Positions 1 to 10,989 of a DNA stretch of 64,000 nucleotides are shown piece by piece (position 1 is the stretch's first letter; each line of letters opens with the position of its first letter). Source of the DNA: Cryptomeria japonica (Eukaryota > Streptophyta > Pinopsida > Cupressales > Cupressaceae); NCBI RefSeq assembly GCF_030272615.1, contig NC_081410.1, positions 227,448,915 through 227,512,914 of the forward strand, given 5' to 3'. Both the position numbers and the translations under genes were made by a program. The notes below the pieces were generated by a model that saw nothing but the letters and a program-made list of their open reading frames with translations, had not been told where the DNA came from and searched no databases.

Positions 1-1608
1 AAGTTCCTTTAAACTTTTCTTTCAGAGTTCTAGCTCTGATACCAATTGTTAGTTAAATGAGGGGGGGGGGGGGGGGGGGGGGTGAATCAGATAACCTCAC
101 AATTCAATGTTCTAATCGGATTCAACCTCAGTAGAACTTACTTGATATGCAACTATGATTGTAAATCATTCAAACTCATAAACTAATAAACTTGAAACAT
201 CAAAACACATTTAACACCAGATTTAATGTGGAAACCCAAATAGGGAAAAACCACTGTGGGATTTTGGACCCACGAAGAAAATATACTCTTCTAGAGTATG
301 CTCAGTTAAAAGCCAATCCTCTTAAAGATTACATAAACACATTCCTAGATGTGATCCGGTCAAGGGATTTCCCTCATATCTATTAGAATCTTGCACTTTG
401 TTAGAAGTGACCTTGTCAAAGGATTTCAAACACTCAATTAGAATGTTACCTTGCTAGAGGATTTACAAATAAGACTGTTAGGTCCACTCGGTTAAGAGAT
501 TTCCTATCACTTACAAAAATAAATAATAGTAATAAAATATATATCTACAACTTCACATCTGAAATGTTATAGCAGACTCTATGTGCTCAAAATAATCTTG
601 TCATAAGACTTATCTTCCTCCTTGCTGGGCTTCTCACTTTGTTCTTCAATCTTCTGTACTCTGTAATCACTTTTGTAGCATCACTGTTCTTCTTTTTTCC
701 TGCATACTTTGTTCATCAACTTTTCTTTATGTATAAGCAATTCCTAACCGCTTAATCTCCTTAATCACATTTCCCATGATTAATCTTAGCCATCAGATCT
801 TCAAACTTGACTAGGTTCATTGAATCCTTCGAATTGAAAAATGTTTTATCTTGCCTTGAAACTTGTATTCCTTCCTTGGTACTTGTGCTCGATCATAACC
901 ATTCAATCTGTACTATAGATCTAACTCTTGAATTTTCATTTCCATTGATCCTTAACAAACTTCTTGCATGACATTCCAATCTTCTATAAATCTCCAACTC
1001 ATTGTCATCCTTCATTTAATAATGTATTTATTCATCCAATGCATTTTGTTACTGCTCGATTGATACTCGGTTAATTCTAAACTTTACTCAGTAGACATTC
1101 TGTATTTGTCTCGGTTATTGTCTCGGTAGCTTTGCTTGCTGACGATGCTCGGTGACTTCTTTCTTCTTTAACCGACACTGATAACCTTGGAATTTACCGA
1201 CTGGCTCCTTGCTTGGTAAAATAGAATAGTATCAAACCTTTACTCATTCTATTGCATGAAATCTTTTCTCCTTCTTATTCAATCTTCGAATACACATATA
1301 TAGGATATCAAAATAATCAAAATAACATAATCTCATCACTGTCTAACTCGGTAATAGTTGCCTATTGAATAACTTATTACTCCCCTTCATTTTCACATTC
1401 TTTCTGTGTCACTTACTGACATCTTTATAGTCATCAAAACATACTCTTTAAGATATGACAACATCATACTGAATCAGAAAATCAATTGCTTGACATCAAT
1501 GACAAAATAATATTATTAAGATAGTAATCATCCTTTATCAATTATATCATCAATCTCCAACAACCTTCTCAATATCATCATACCAACAAACTTAATGTAA
1601 TGCCAACA
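1..1608 (-). mobile_element. 5' end of a minus-strand Ty1/copia element: primer site plus 5' LTR
   Basis: Positions 34-47 read, on the minus strand, as a tRNA-iMet primer-binding site (TGGTATCAGAGC). The LTR therefore begins on the plus strand at 48 (TGTTAG). As in the other copia LTRs here, a G tract lies just inside this end (22 G at 61-82), followed by TGAATCAG. The conserved GGGAAAAACCAC box lies near 243-255. The far end is inferred from a terminal CCAACA at 1608; an alternative CCAACA ends at 1588. The element body lies off the left edge of the window. LTR identity is well supported; the outer boundary is not. Confidence 0.65.
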
Positions 1609-2101
1609 CCTTAAGCTTCTAACACAATCTCTCTCATTTCCTTGTAGGTATGTCTGGATGGCAAAGCAAAATGGCACTAGAGATGCAACACTCAAATATG
1701 AGACTCATCATTCCAAGCAATGACAGATCCCTTCTCTCTTCTTATGCTACATTGTCATATGAATTATTTTATTTTATAATGTATTTCTTCAGTTGTTTCC
1801 CATGGCTTGTGTGGGACATTGTACCTTTGATATGCATGAATAAAGAAAACAATTCTTTATGTTCCATTGCATATTCTTTGTTGTTTATGAAAATATACAA
1901 TGAATTGAGTACTTTAGTTGATGACATTTTATACTTGTATTAAATTTTAGCACAAATTTCATGTTCTTTTCATAGCACTTGCATTCTTTCTCAGTACACT
2001 CTGGGTATCCTTGGGTATTCCATCATTCATATTCATTTCTTTAAACTTATAGCTTCAGTTGATATTTCTCCAATTGTGTGAGGCTTACATATTGTCCTCT
2101 A
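1609..2101. other. Unassigned flank between two retrotransposons
   Basis: About 490 bp of AT-rich sequence. It holds one open stretch (1650-1943, plus) with no recognisable domain or coding signature. Its last five bases, CTCTA (2097-2101), are the left target-site duplication of the following element. Confidence 0.5.
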
Positions 2102-3007
2102 TGTTGGTAATTGACACTCTATTGATTGGTTTCATTATGTTGTCATTGATGGCAACATGATTTTGGGTCCTGGCTTCATATGGTGTACCGACAAGCACTT
2201 CACAAACTCTACATCGACACTGACATGTTAGAAGATTTCCTCAATAACCGACAAATACATGCCGACATGGTATAGTAAAGGTCATCGTATTGGAGATCGA
2301 CACATCTTGGATCCAGCATTGGCAACTTGTTTTAATGATTATTCATTTATGTTATATGGCTGACATGTAAATCTAATATTGTATATATCCTTGTAAGTCG
2401 ACATAAGGCATGGATTTGTATAGAGTATATAGGGCAGATTGATTAGATCATTTGTAATAGGAGAAGAATAGGATGGATATATGGATGTAATGTAATGCAA
2501 AATATATAAAAGAGATTATGTATGTGAGGAATTCATTGTAAGGGTTATTTCGGTACTAAGGTCTAGGGTTTTAACCGAGAGCTTAAACTAGAACTGTATT
2601 CTAGCATAGGAGGTGCTATTTCCTGCAGTCTAACACTTCTTTCGATTGTTGTCTGGATTGTTATGTAGTCAACGAGGCTCCTATTGTGATGAGAAGTGTT
2701 CTCTAGGCTGTAAGCCTTCCTGCAAGTGCAGGCCCATCATATATTGTAATATCTCTTTATATGGCCAGTGAGTTGATATTGTGGGTCACAAATCCCACCG
2801 TGGTTTTTCCTCATTGAGGTTTTCCACATATAAATATTTGTGTTATGTTTCTCATTTATGTGTTTAGCTTATTTGTTGCTTTACTTCTTTCGATTCTGTT
2901 TGTACCAGTATATTGGTTGGTGCATGAATGTTTTGTTAAGATCAAAATCTTCTATTTCGGTATAAAACTGATTCAACCCCCCCTCTCAGTGTTATTGGTT
3001 TCCAACA
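2102..3007 (+). repeat. 5' LTR of the 2.1-9.9 kb copia element
   Basis: It starts TGTTGG and ends CCAACA. It pairs with 8957-9875 at roughly nine bases in ten by eye, with small indels. It contains the shared box GGTTTTTCCTCATTGAGG near 2801-2820 and a C tract (about 2976-2983) shortly before the 3' end, followed by CTCTCAGTG. Confidence 0.9.
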
Positions 3008-3021
3008 ATTGGTATAAGAGC
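3008..3021 (+). promoter_or_regulatory. Primer-binding site, tRNA-Met type
   Basis: ATTGGTATAAGAGC follows the LTR directly. It matches the copia initiator-Met site TGGTATCAGAGC with one change (C to A), the same variant as in the copia element at 44-53 kb. Confidence 0.85.
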
Positions 3022-4130
3022 CTTGTGCCTCGAAGGAAGTTTAACAGCTTGAGGAAGATCCTGAAATTGGAATCATTGAATATGGGTTTGGAGAAGCAGC
3101 TTGAGATGGCACTTGAAGATTATGATACTGAAAGATTGAATAATTTAAAGCTACAAGATGAGTTGAATTCTTCTAATTAATTCATTCTTGTCCTACAAGA
3201 GAGACTTTCATCTGTTCAAGCTAGGAGGAAAGAACTTTTACAAAATCAGGATGATGAAAATGCACTTAAAGAACAATATCAAAAATTGAGTCAGGAGAAC
3301 ATGGTTATGAAGAATGAAATGCGAACTATGACTATGAGGATGTCTAAGGATATTGAGGACCAAAAGAAAAAGGAAGAGAATCTTGTTGTATCTCTAAAGA
3401 ACAAATTTGAAGAATGTGGTAGGTTGACTCATGAAAATGAGATATTAAGGTCTAATTTGGTACAATCCTAGAGAAATGAGTAAGAGATTGAGAGAGAAAC
3501 GATAGTACTAAGAGATGACTTAATTGCTGCCAGTGAGTACAAAGAAAAATTCAAGATCAACTCAACATAGCTTGATGAGTTACCAAAGAGACAGAGATAG
3601 ATTGGCTTGGATTTGATCAAGGATAGAGTTCCAGTACTACTAATGAAGATCAAAACCATAAGGCATCGGTAAGGCAATTCAATTTTTATAAATTCAATGG
3701 TAGATATTTTGTTTGCAATAGATTTGGACACATGGCTAAGAAATGTAGAAACAAAGCAAATCAGAACCTTGATCTGCTCCCGATAAATGTTCTAAATGCA
3801 ATAAATTTGGTCATAAAACAGAAGATTGTAGAATGAATGTTAAAGCTATGCTTGGGGAAAATTTGGACATATGGCTAATCAGTGCAGGTCAGGCAATTTC
3901 ATTGATTTTAGCAAAGCAATTCAAAAGAACAATGTTACATGTTATGCATGCAATGAAATTTGACATATTGCTAAGTTCTAGAGAAGCAGAAATCCACCGG
4001 TTGGAATTAGAAGATCAAATGATAAAGGCAAAGAGAAGGTTAATGAAATCGAGCAAGATCATACTCAGAGATGGGTTAGAAAGACTAAAGAGGAATCATC
4101 AGATGGGAATGTCCTAGTTACCTATCCGAT
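3022..4130 (+). pseudogene. Truncated copia gag-like region: coiled coil plus zinc knuckles
   Basis: Reading frames over 3060-3470 encode Lys/Glu/Leu-rich sequence with heptad character, interrupted by stops. From about 3700 to 3990, on shifting frames, are four CCHC-type knuckle remnants: one around CNRFGHMAKKC, one intact (KCSKCNKFGHKTEDC, about 3790-3833), one around GKFGHMANQC, and one starting CYACNEI with stops in the His and Cys region. The N-terminal UBN2 capsid-like part of a normal copia gag is not recognisable, and no clear ATG start exists. The coiled-coil-plus-several-knuckles arrangement resembles the C-terminal half of gag in the 44-53 kb copia element. In a working element such a protein would bind genomic RNA during packaging. 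This copy is broken. Confidence 0.6.
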
Positions 4131-4538
4131 AGAAGAGGCTACTCCTGCACCAACGGTGAGCTCAATCGGTAACTAAGGCAGATGCCTTAGGGGTAGGCAA
4201 ATTTCATGGAAGATGATGTATATGCCCCTGGAGGATATTCTGGAAGATGTTCTAGATATTGGAGAGGATTATTTGGCATTGATATATTCAGAGTGAGATC
4301 TGGTATCTTTCACCGATAGTCATTTATGTCAATAGAAAATTAGGGTTTTCTCGATGGATAAAAGGTTGATTACTCTTAATTATCATTCACCCAACATTTA
4401 GAGTGATTAAGAGTGGCTTAGTGCAATCAGAAGCTATTCAGAGGTGATCCGATTTTATCTTGAGCGATCACACCGACATCTGGAAGAATTTGTTGGAGGT
4501 TTTTCACCAGAAGCATTCAAAGGTATTTTTCTTGAATC
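4131..4538 (+). other. Linker between gag-like region and the second reading frame
   Basis: About 400 bp inside the copia element with no recognisable domain. It lies where protease and integrase would start in a complete copia element, but no DSG, HHCC or DDE motif can be seen. It may act as a leader for the following ATG. Confidence 0.4.
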
Positions 4539-7500
4539 ATGGAATCAGGATCATCTTCTGCTCCTATTTTCATTGCAAATCCAACTATAGTAGTGTTGAA
4601 ATAATAGCTAGTTCGGGTCAAATATAAGTATTACTTGTATTGGGATGGACCAAAATGCATTATGTAACTTGTAACCATTAAGGATGTTGATATTTGTAGC
4701 TAGGTCGGATCCCTTCTAGTGCCAATCTAGCACACTTAGCATGTGTATGGCCCTGTCGGCCTTAGCCATGTTTGCTATCACATTTTGTTACATAAATTCT
4801 TGTTTAGATCGTACCCTATTTGGGTTGTCTATGTAACTTGCAAATATGAAAATTGGGCATGACCCATAATGTAACTTGTAATAGGTCAAGACCTATATGT
4901 GTAACTTGTAAATCATAATGTAACTTGTGCAAGGCCGACTAGAGACCTATAGAAGGCATTGACACCTATATATGCAAGGTGATTTAAGGTCAAATCACAA
5001 TCAAATTAGCGAATCATCTATCCCTCTAATGTGTGACTTACCTCTACACATCAACCAGCAAGATATCTACTATTGGTGAATCATCTTCAACGAGTTATAT
5101 TTTCTATTCAGGCTAGCAATCTGTCCTTTGATTTCTAATCAACACACATTACTGGCGAATTAATGTCTCTAGTCAAGAGAATTTTGTCTAAGGCTGGTGA
5201 TCCATCTTCCATGTTGGGCGAACTATCATTTTAGGCTGTCAAACCTACACTGCACTACTGAATTCTTGATCATGTTGAGCGACCTCTCTCCAAGACAAGT
5301 GAACCCCAATATATGATCAACAATCTACATTCTAGGTGGTGACATCAAGTCTAATAAGATCTATATATCAGATAAGTTATTGTGTTCCCTAAGAAGGGTT
5401 AAGATTGTAATCTGCTACTATGTTTATCCTAATCTGATCTAAGACATTCTTATTGGGTTTTTCACCTCCAAGAGGGAGGTTTTCCCAAGGTATCAATGTG
5501 TTATGTGTGTGGCATTTGTTATTTTCTGTTTACTGTTATCAATTCGACCCTAAAAATTAACAAGTAGAAGTCGAGGATTTCCCTAGGCCAATTTTCAAAC
5601 GCTATCCACATGTGGCTACCAAGGAAGAGTCGGTTGGAGTGTTTTATCGCGTCTCAGAGGGAGTGATATATGTGGAAGATGGTATGGCCTATATTTATTG
5701 TCATATAGGGGACTTAGGCACTTCAAATATCAAGGGGATGTATATGAATGAACACATGGGAGAATCTGGTAAAATCAAACTAACATATAAACACATCAAA
5801 GATCTAGGGTTCATTGATATTGTGATATTCTGGAGTTTGAGTATGAGATTGTCAGATATGTACTAAGAAGAGTACATGGGGAATTTATATGGTTGGACTG
5901 ACCCTACAAAATCACTAGAGGAAGCCACCCAAGCAATTACAGGCTTGTCATCAATAGGGCAACATCTGAATAAGAAAGTATCAAATGAATTTGTAAGGAA
6001 GATCACCGACGTACATTAGACAAGAGATCGATGAAGGTGAGCACCATCACCGACACCGACATCAAATTTTAAAGCATGATCATAGGCTACAAGGTAACTC
6101 AGTCTAACTGATTGAATTTAGTTTCCAGTTCATGCATTTTGGCTGCTTACAGGATGATGAGAGAAAATATCAAGTTAGATCTTTGTGGATATATGCTTGA
6201 GGAGTTATTGATCAATTTAGGGAAGATTAAAGGTGAGAAGAAGGGAACCTTCCGGTATGGAAATCTATTGGTCTATTTAATGTTATACTTTTTGAATGAT
6301 ACTCCCAGTTCTGGAAGGAAGCAATGGGCTTTTGACATCTTGGTAGGAAGACAACTTAAGTAATAAATCACTGCATTAGGAGATGATAAGTTATGGGGTT
6401 ACTTCAAGGCTTTTCATAAATTTGTGAGGTCTAGAATAAGGATACCTTACAAATAGTAGAGAAATACTCTACCGACATATGTTTCATGGTCAAGAAGGAT
6501 GAGACCCTCATGGAGGCAGTCAAGCCCCAAAAGATATGGATAGCTGAAATGGGATATGAGTTTGATGCATTAATTCTTGATGCTTATGCGAAAATCTTGC
6601 TTGATGTTGAAATAGATAAAGTAGAAAAACCTTGTGAACCAACACAACAAAAGACTCTTGAGGTTGAAACAAAGTTCAACCGAAGGAAGAGGAAAAAACA
6701 AGAAGGTAAGGAGAGCAAGTTTGTGAAAGAAGTTTCTAAGGATATTAAGGCTCTTATTGATGTTGTCCCAGAGAAAGGAAGGAAGAGGAAGGATCCTGTA
6801 GTTCATATTGAACATGTGGCTATTGAATCTAAATCTGAAGACAACACTCCATTAGCATTCAAAATGGTTGTGAGGAAGAAACTGGAAGAACCTAAAGTGG
6901 AACCAAAGAAACAACCAGTTAGGAAGGTTACCATTAAATTACCAGCATAGAAGTAGGCACCCAAGGCTACACCATCAACTGCATCCGGTACTGCCAGAAG
7001 GAGGAAGAGTACTGACAATGATTTGGCACTAGAGACTGGTAATGTAACAATTATTCCACCCAAAACTTGTGCTGAAATTGTTGATGAAATCACCAAGGAT
7101 GGAATATTGCAAAATGTTGAATTATATTATGATCAATTAGAAGTTGATGAGCAAAGAGAGGTATAGGAAGAAATACTTCTATACTTAGATATCTATAAGA
7201 AAACACTTATTGAAATAGAAAATCAAATACCGATAGAGTTATACAACATTCTAGATGCTAGAAGGTTATCTGCAATGCAAGAAGACAAACATATTAAGAT
7301 GCAAGAAATTTTAGCTATATGTGTTGCTATAACTCCAGATGAGATGGATAAGATAATTGAGGCTATAGATAGAAAGGTTTTTAACAACAAACATAGAATA
7401 ACTAGCCTAATGTTAGGAAGGATAAATGAGATAATAAAGGAGACACATAAGGATTGGATAATTTTTTTGGGAGAGCATAGAGGATTCTTCACTTCACCAG

Positions 7501-8684
7501 AGACAAAGATTGATACTGTAGATACACTGGTTGAAGGGAAAGGTAAAGGAATCATGGGTACTCCACCCTCAGTTTTGAAGAACATCAAGATAGTGGATAT
7601 TGAGCCACCGGCTATCAAAAATGTACAAACACATATTGGGACACCTTCTATTACAGAGAGCATTGTAGAGGACACTAACATTGAGGACACTTGTCCTCTG
7701 GATATTAATGTATAGGTTGAGGATATTGTTCCTAGAGAGGAACCAATAGTTGCACAGACTGCACCAAGTAGTGAAGCCACCAATGCAAGTGAGGAGGCAT
7801 TAAAAGATAAAGCACTAGAGAGAACAAGGGAATCCAGTAAGACACTAGTTGGGAGTCCATCATTGTTGAAAATTGACACTTATCAAGTTGAGAAGAAATC
7901 CATCAGGGATATGAGTCCCACAGAGCTAATGATGATGGCCACTCAGAAACTAATGAAGGAGAGATCCACATACAAGGGGATAATAGATTAATCAATAACG
8001 GTTATGCACAGATTGGTCTCGAAATATAAGATTGAGAATGAAACAAGCCCTTTCGACAAGCTTAAGGAAATAACAAATCACATTTCTAAAGATTTTCAAT
8101 CATTACAACATATCTCTAACTGGCTAGCACTTGAAAAATTCACTTTGGCTAAGAGAGTCATTTTTTATTAGATTATTGAGACAGAGAAGAGGAAGATTGA
8201 GGAAAAACTTATTCTTATTGAAAATTATTTGAAATAGGGTACTAACAGATACAGGGTATGTTGTAATATAGAGATTCTTACAACAGAAGTAGATGAAAAG
8301 TTAAAATAAGTACAAGACAAAATTGCTAGTATTGTTAACTCTTTTGATGGTATAATTTCACTGACCACATCTATTGATGGACAAATTTTGACCTTGGAAA
8401 ACCAGATTTCTACTCTTGAAAAGGAAAGAGATGAGATTATTCAGAGAGCTAGAAGTTTTAGAGGTTTGGTGAGTCCAATATTGGATTCACTTGGGGTACA
8501 TAAGAGGGAATGCATGGACATGCTTGGTAAGCCCACATCGGCAGAAGTCACTGAGAAGGAATCACTTGCACATTTATTGAGTGGACTTGTATCCATCTCA
8601 AACACATTCAAAACTAGCTAGGATACCTATGTAGAGCTACTTGAGAAAGCTTACCCGAAAATCTTGAAATTGTTCAAGCTCCGG
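4539..8684 (+). pseudogene. Long unidentified reading frame of the non-autonomous copia element
   Basis: An ATG at 4539 opens a frame that a solo LTR interrupts at 4594. Removing the solo LTR and one TSD copy keeps the same frame, running on through 5612-5866. After frameshifts near 6.0-6.4 kb, one frame runs from 6486 to about 8684 with only in-frame stops (mostly TAG: 6948, 6954, 7164, 7713, 8169, 8235, 8619; TAA near 7989 and 8307). The middle part (about 6600-6950) is Lys/Glu-rich and basic, like a nuclear or nucleic-acid-binding linker. The last third (about 7990-8620) is heptad-like and probably coiled coil. A small segment (6160-6310) looks like a compact helical domain. No catalytic motif of pol, envelope or transposase was recognised. 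Total coding capacity is over 1,000 codons. Function unknown. Confidence 0.6.
4594..5562 (+). mobile_element. Solo LTR (969 bp, TSD AGTAG) inserted in the reading frame
   Basis: It starts TGTTGAAA and ends ATTAACA, and is flanked by AGTAG at 4589-4593 and 5563-5567. It carries the copia-type box GGTTTTTCACC...GGTTTTCCC near 5456-5485. No internal region is present, so it is a product of LTR-LTR recombination. Excising it together with one AGTAG restores an open frame across the junction, which confirms the boundaries independently. Confidence 0.88.
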
Positions 8685-8944
8685 TAAGACATTTTTGGAA
8701 GTATTTAGTGTACAGTTATTATTCTTTGACATTATTTTACAATTTCTGGGCATTGATGTCAAAGGAGGGGTAGTATACATGTGAAAAATAATGAAGGGTT
8801 GCATACATTAGAGGGAATTACATAGTTTTGGGAATTTTGGAGCATTGGAGCATTTTTCATATTCATCTTAGGGGGAGCAAGGGCAGGATGAAATCGATAG
8901 TTGAAACTATGACCATTTTTCACATGAGTGTTGCCATCAATGCC

Positions 8945-8956
8945 AAAGGGGGCGAT
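8945..8956 (+). promoter_or_regulatory. Polypurine tract
   Basis: AAAGGGGGCGAT lies immediately upstream of the 3' LTR. It corresponds to AAAGGGGGAGAT in the two other complete copia elements and would prime plus-strand DNA synthesis. Confidence 0.85.
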
Positions 8957-9875
8957 TGTTGTAAATTAACACTCTATTGGTTGGTTTCATTATGTTGTCA
9001 TTGATGGAAACATGATTTTGGGTTTTGGCTTCATATGGTGTAGCACTTCACAGACTCTACACCGGCACCAACAGGTTAGAAGATTTCCTTAGTAACCGAC
9101 AAATGCAGGCCGACATGGTATAGTAAAGGTCATCGATATTGGAGGTCGAAACATCTTGGATCTGGCATTGACAACTTATTTTGATGCTTATTTATTTATG
9201 TTATATAGCCGACATGTAAATTTGATATTGTATATATCCTTATAAGCCAACATAAGGCATAAATTTGTATAGAGTATATAGGGTAGATTGATTAGATCAT
9301 TTTATAATAGGAGAAGAATAGGATGGATATATGGATGTAATGTAATGCGAAATATATCAAAGATATTATGTATGTGAGGAATTCATTGCAAGGGTTATTC
9401 CGGTACTAAGTTCTAGGGTTTTAACCGAAACATATAGAGCTTAAACTAGAATTGTATTCTGGCATAGGAGATGTTATTTCCTGTAGTTCAACACTTCTCC
9501 ATATTATTGTCTCGATTGTTATGTAGTCAGTGAGGCTCCTATTGTGATGAGAATTCTGCTATAGGCTGTAAGCCTTCCTGCAAGTGCAAGCCCAACATAT
9601 ATTGTAATATCTCTTCATATGGCCAGTGAATTGATATTGTGGGCCACAAATCCCACCATGGTTTTTCCTCATTGAGGTTTTCCACGTATAAATCTTTGTG
9701 TTATATTTCTCATTTATGTGTTTGTCTTATTGGTTTCTTTACTTCTTTCAATTCTGTTTGTACTGGTATACCGGCTAGTGTATGAATGTTTTGTTAAGAT
9801 CAAAATCTTCTATTCTGGTATAACATTGATTCACCCCCCCCCCCCCCCTCCCCTCAGTGTTATTGGTTTCCAACA
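8957..9875 (+). repeat. 3' LTR of the 2.1-9.9 kb copia element
   Basis: It starts TGTTGTAAA and ends CCAACA, followed by the TSD CTCTA. The C tract near the end has grown to 15 C (9834-9848), compared with about 8 in the 5' LTR. This is consistent with replication slippage after insertion. Confidence 0.9.
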
Positions 9876-9880
9876 CTCTA

Positions 9881-10989
9881 TACATATTGTTGAAAGCTAC
9901 TTTTGATTCCCTCTCTTAAAAAATGGAAAACCAGTCCCATTGAAGATTTATACATGTCTATTTATAACAGTTCATACGTCTTGTGTTCATCTTGGCACTT
10001 TGTAAACATGTTTATCAAGGAAACCACAACAACATCTACAAATACTTCTTCTACTCATTCAGTTTTAAAAATGAATGCTTGCCACTATCATTAGCACTCC
10101 TAGGATTTTGATCATTTATTATGTGCATCTCAATGTTTTTGTAAACATATAGCCTTTATAATTTCTTTCATGAACTTAGGCTCTTTTGTACTACATAGTG
10201 ATCACCATCTATTGTACATACTATTCCAGCTCTACCTAATTGAGATGAAGGTGAAAATAGGCAACAAGACCTTGGAGAGAGTAGAGAACCTTTGAGTCAT
10301 TGTTGTAGAGCTATAGTGGGTATTAGAAGTATCATGCGGAGTGGGTCCAAACATTCAGGAGGGCAGCTTGCATAGGTGGCAGGGTAAATACTAGAACATG
10401 TATCTTGTAGTTTTGATGCATTTATTGCACTTTGATTTCTAGGTCCTAGGAATTGTCAAAATTAAGTCTACCACAATTGCACTCATGTTTTACACATATG
10501 CAACACATGTACCATGATTGCGAGTTTAGTGCTATAATTGATAAATATTTTGCATATGTAATAAGTGTTTTGCATATGTAATAAGTGTTTTGCATTTGAT
10601 TTAATCTATTTCACATTTGATGTTAATGTGTTGCATTTGATGTAAATGTGTTGCATTGCCTTAAATGTTATGGAATTGTTATTGACATTACACATGTGCT
10701 AGATGTGCGTCGGAACAGTCAATAAGTTCAACACATTTAATTTTTGGGGTTTCAAATGATATCTTAAGTAGGCAAATTGTCAGTTGATAGGCTGATTAGG
10801 GTCAAATAAAGGTGATTTCCTAACATAGTGCATATTATAAATTCAAATTTCCCTTCTAATTTTGGGCACTTGCGAGAGTAGGCCAAAGTGTCTTGTGTTG
10901 CAACATCATCTTGATGAGATCAAGTGAGAGATCTTTCATGCTATCGGCCTACACTCTTAATACTTGAGATTAGGGAAACCTGGGGTATT
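9881..10989. other. Unassigned region with short tandem motifs
   Basis: No gene could be supported. At 10540-10670 a short motif around TGTTTTGCATATGTAATAAG and TGTTGCATTTGATG recurs five or six times at about 20-bp spacing. The rest is AT-rich and unrecognised. Confidence 0.45.

Larger units (their letters stand above)
2102..9875 (+). mobile_element. Complete non-autonomous Ty1/copia retrotransposon (7.77 kb, TSD CTCTA)
   Basis: Two direct LTRs (2102-3007 and 8957-9875) enclose 5.9 kb. The element is flanked by a 5-bp duplication, CTCTA (2097-2101 and 9876-9880). The left LTR is followed by a tRNA-Met-type primer site (TGGTATAAGAGC) and the right LTR is preceded by a purine tract (AAAGGGGGCGAT). 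The internal region carries gag-like coiled-coil and zinc-knuckle sequence and then a very long unidentified reading frame. No aspartic protease, integrase, reverse transcriptase or RNase H motif was found in any frame. A separate solo LTR sits inside. The structure is that of a LARD-like element mobilised in trans; that role is inference. Confidence 0.9.

Noticed and set aside
7223-7879. 218-codon open frame on the minus strand
   Set aside because: It lies antisense to the long plus-strand frame of the copia element, which has the more plausible composition (Lys/Glu-rich, same frame over 2.2 kb). The antisense product is an artefact-like Ser/Leu/Ile-rich chain.
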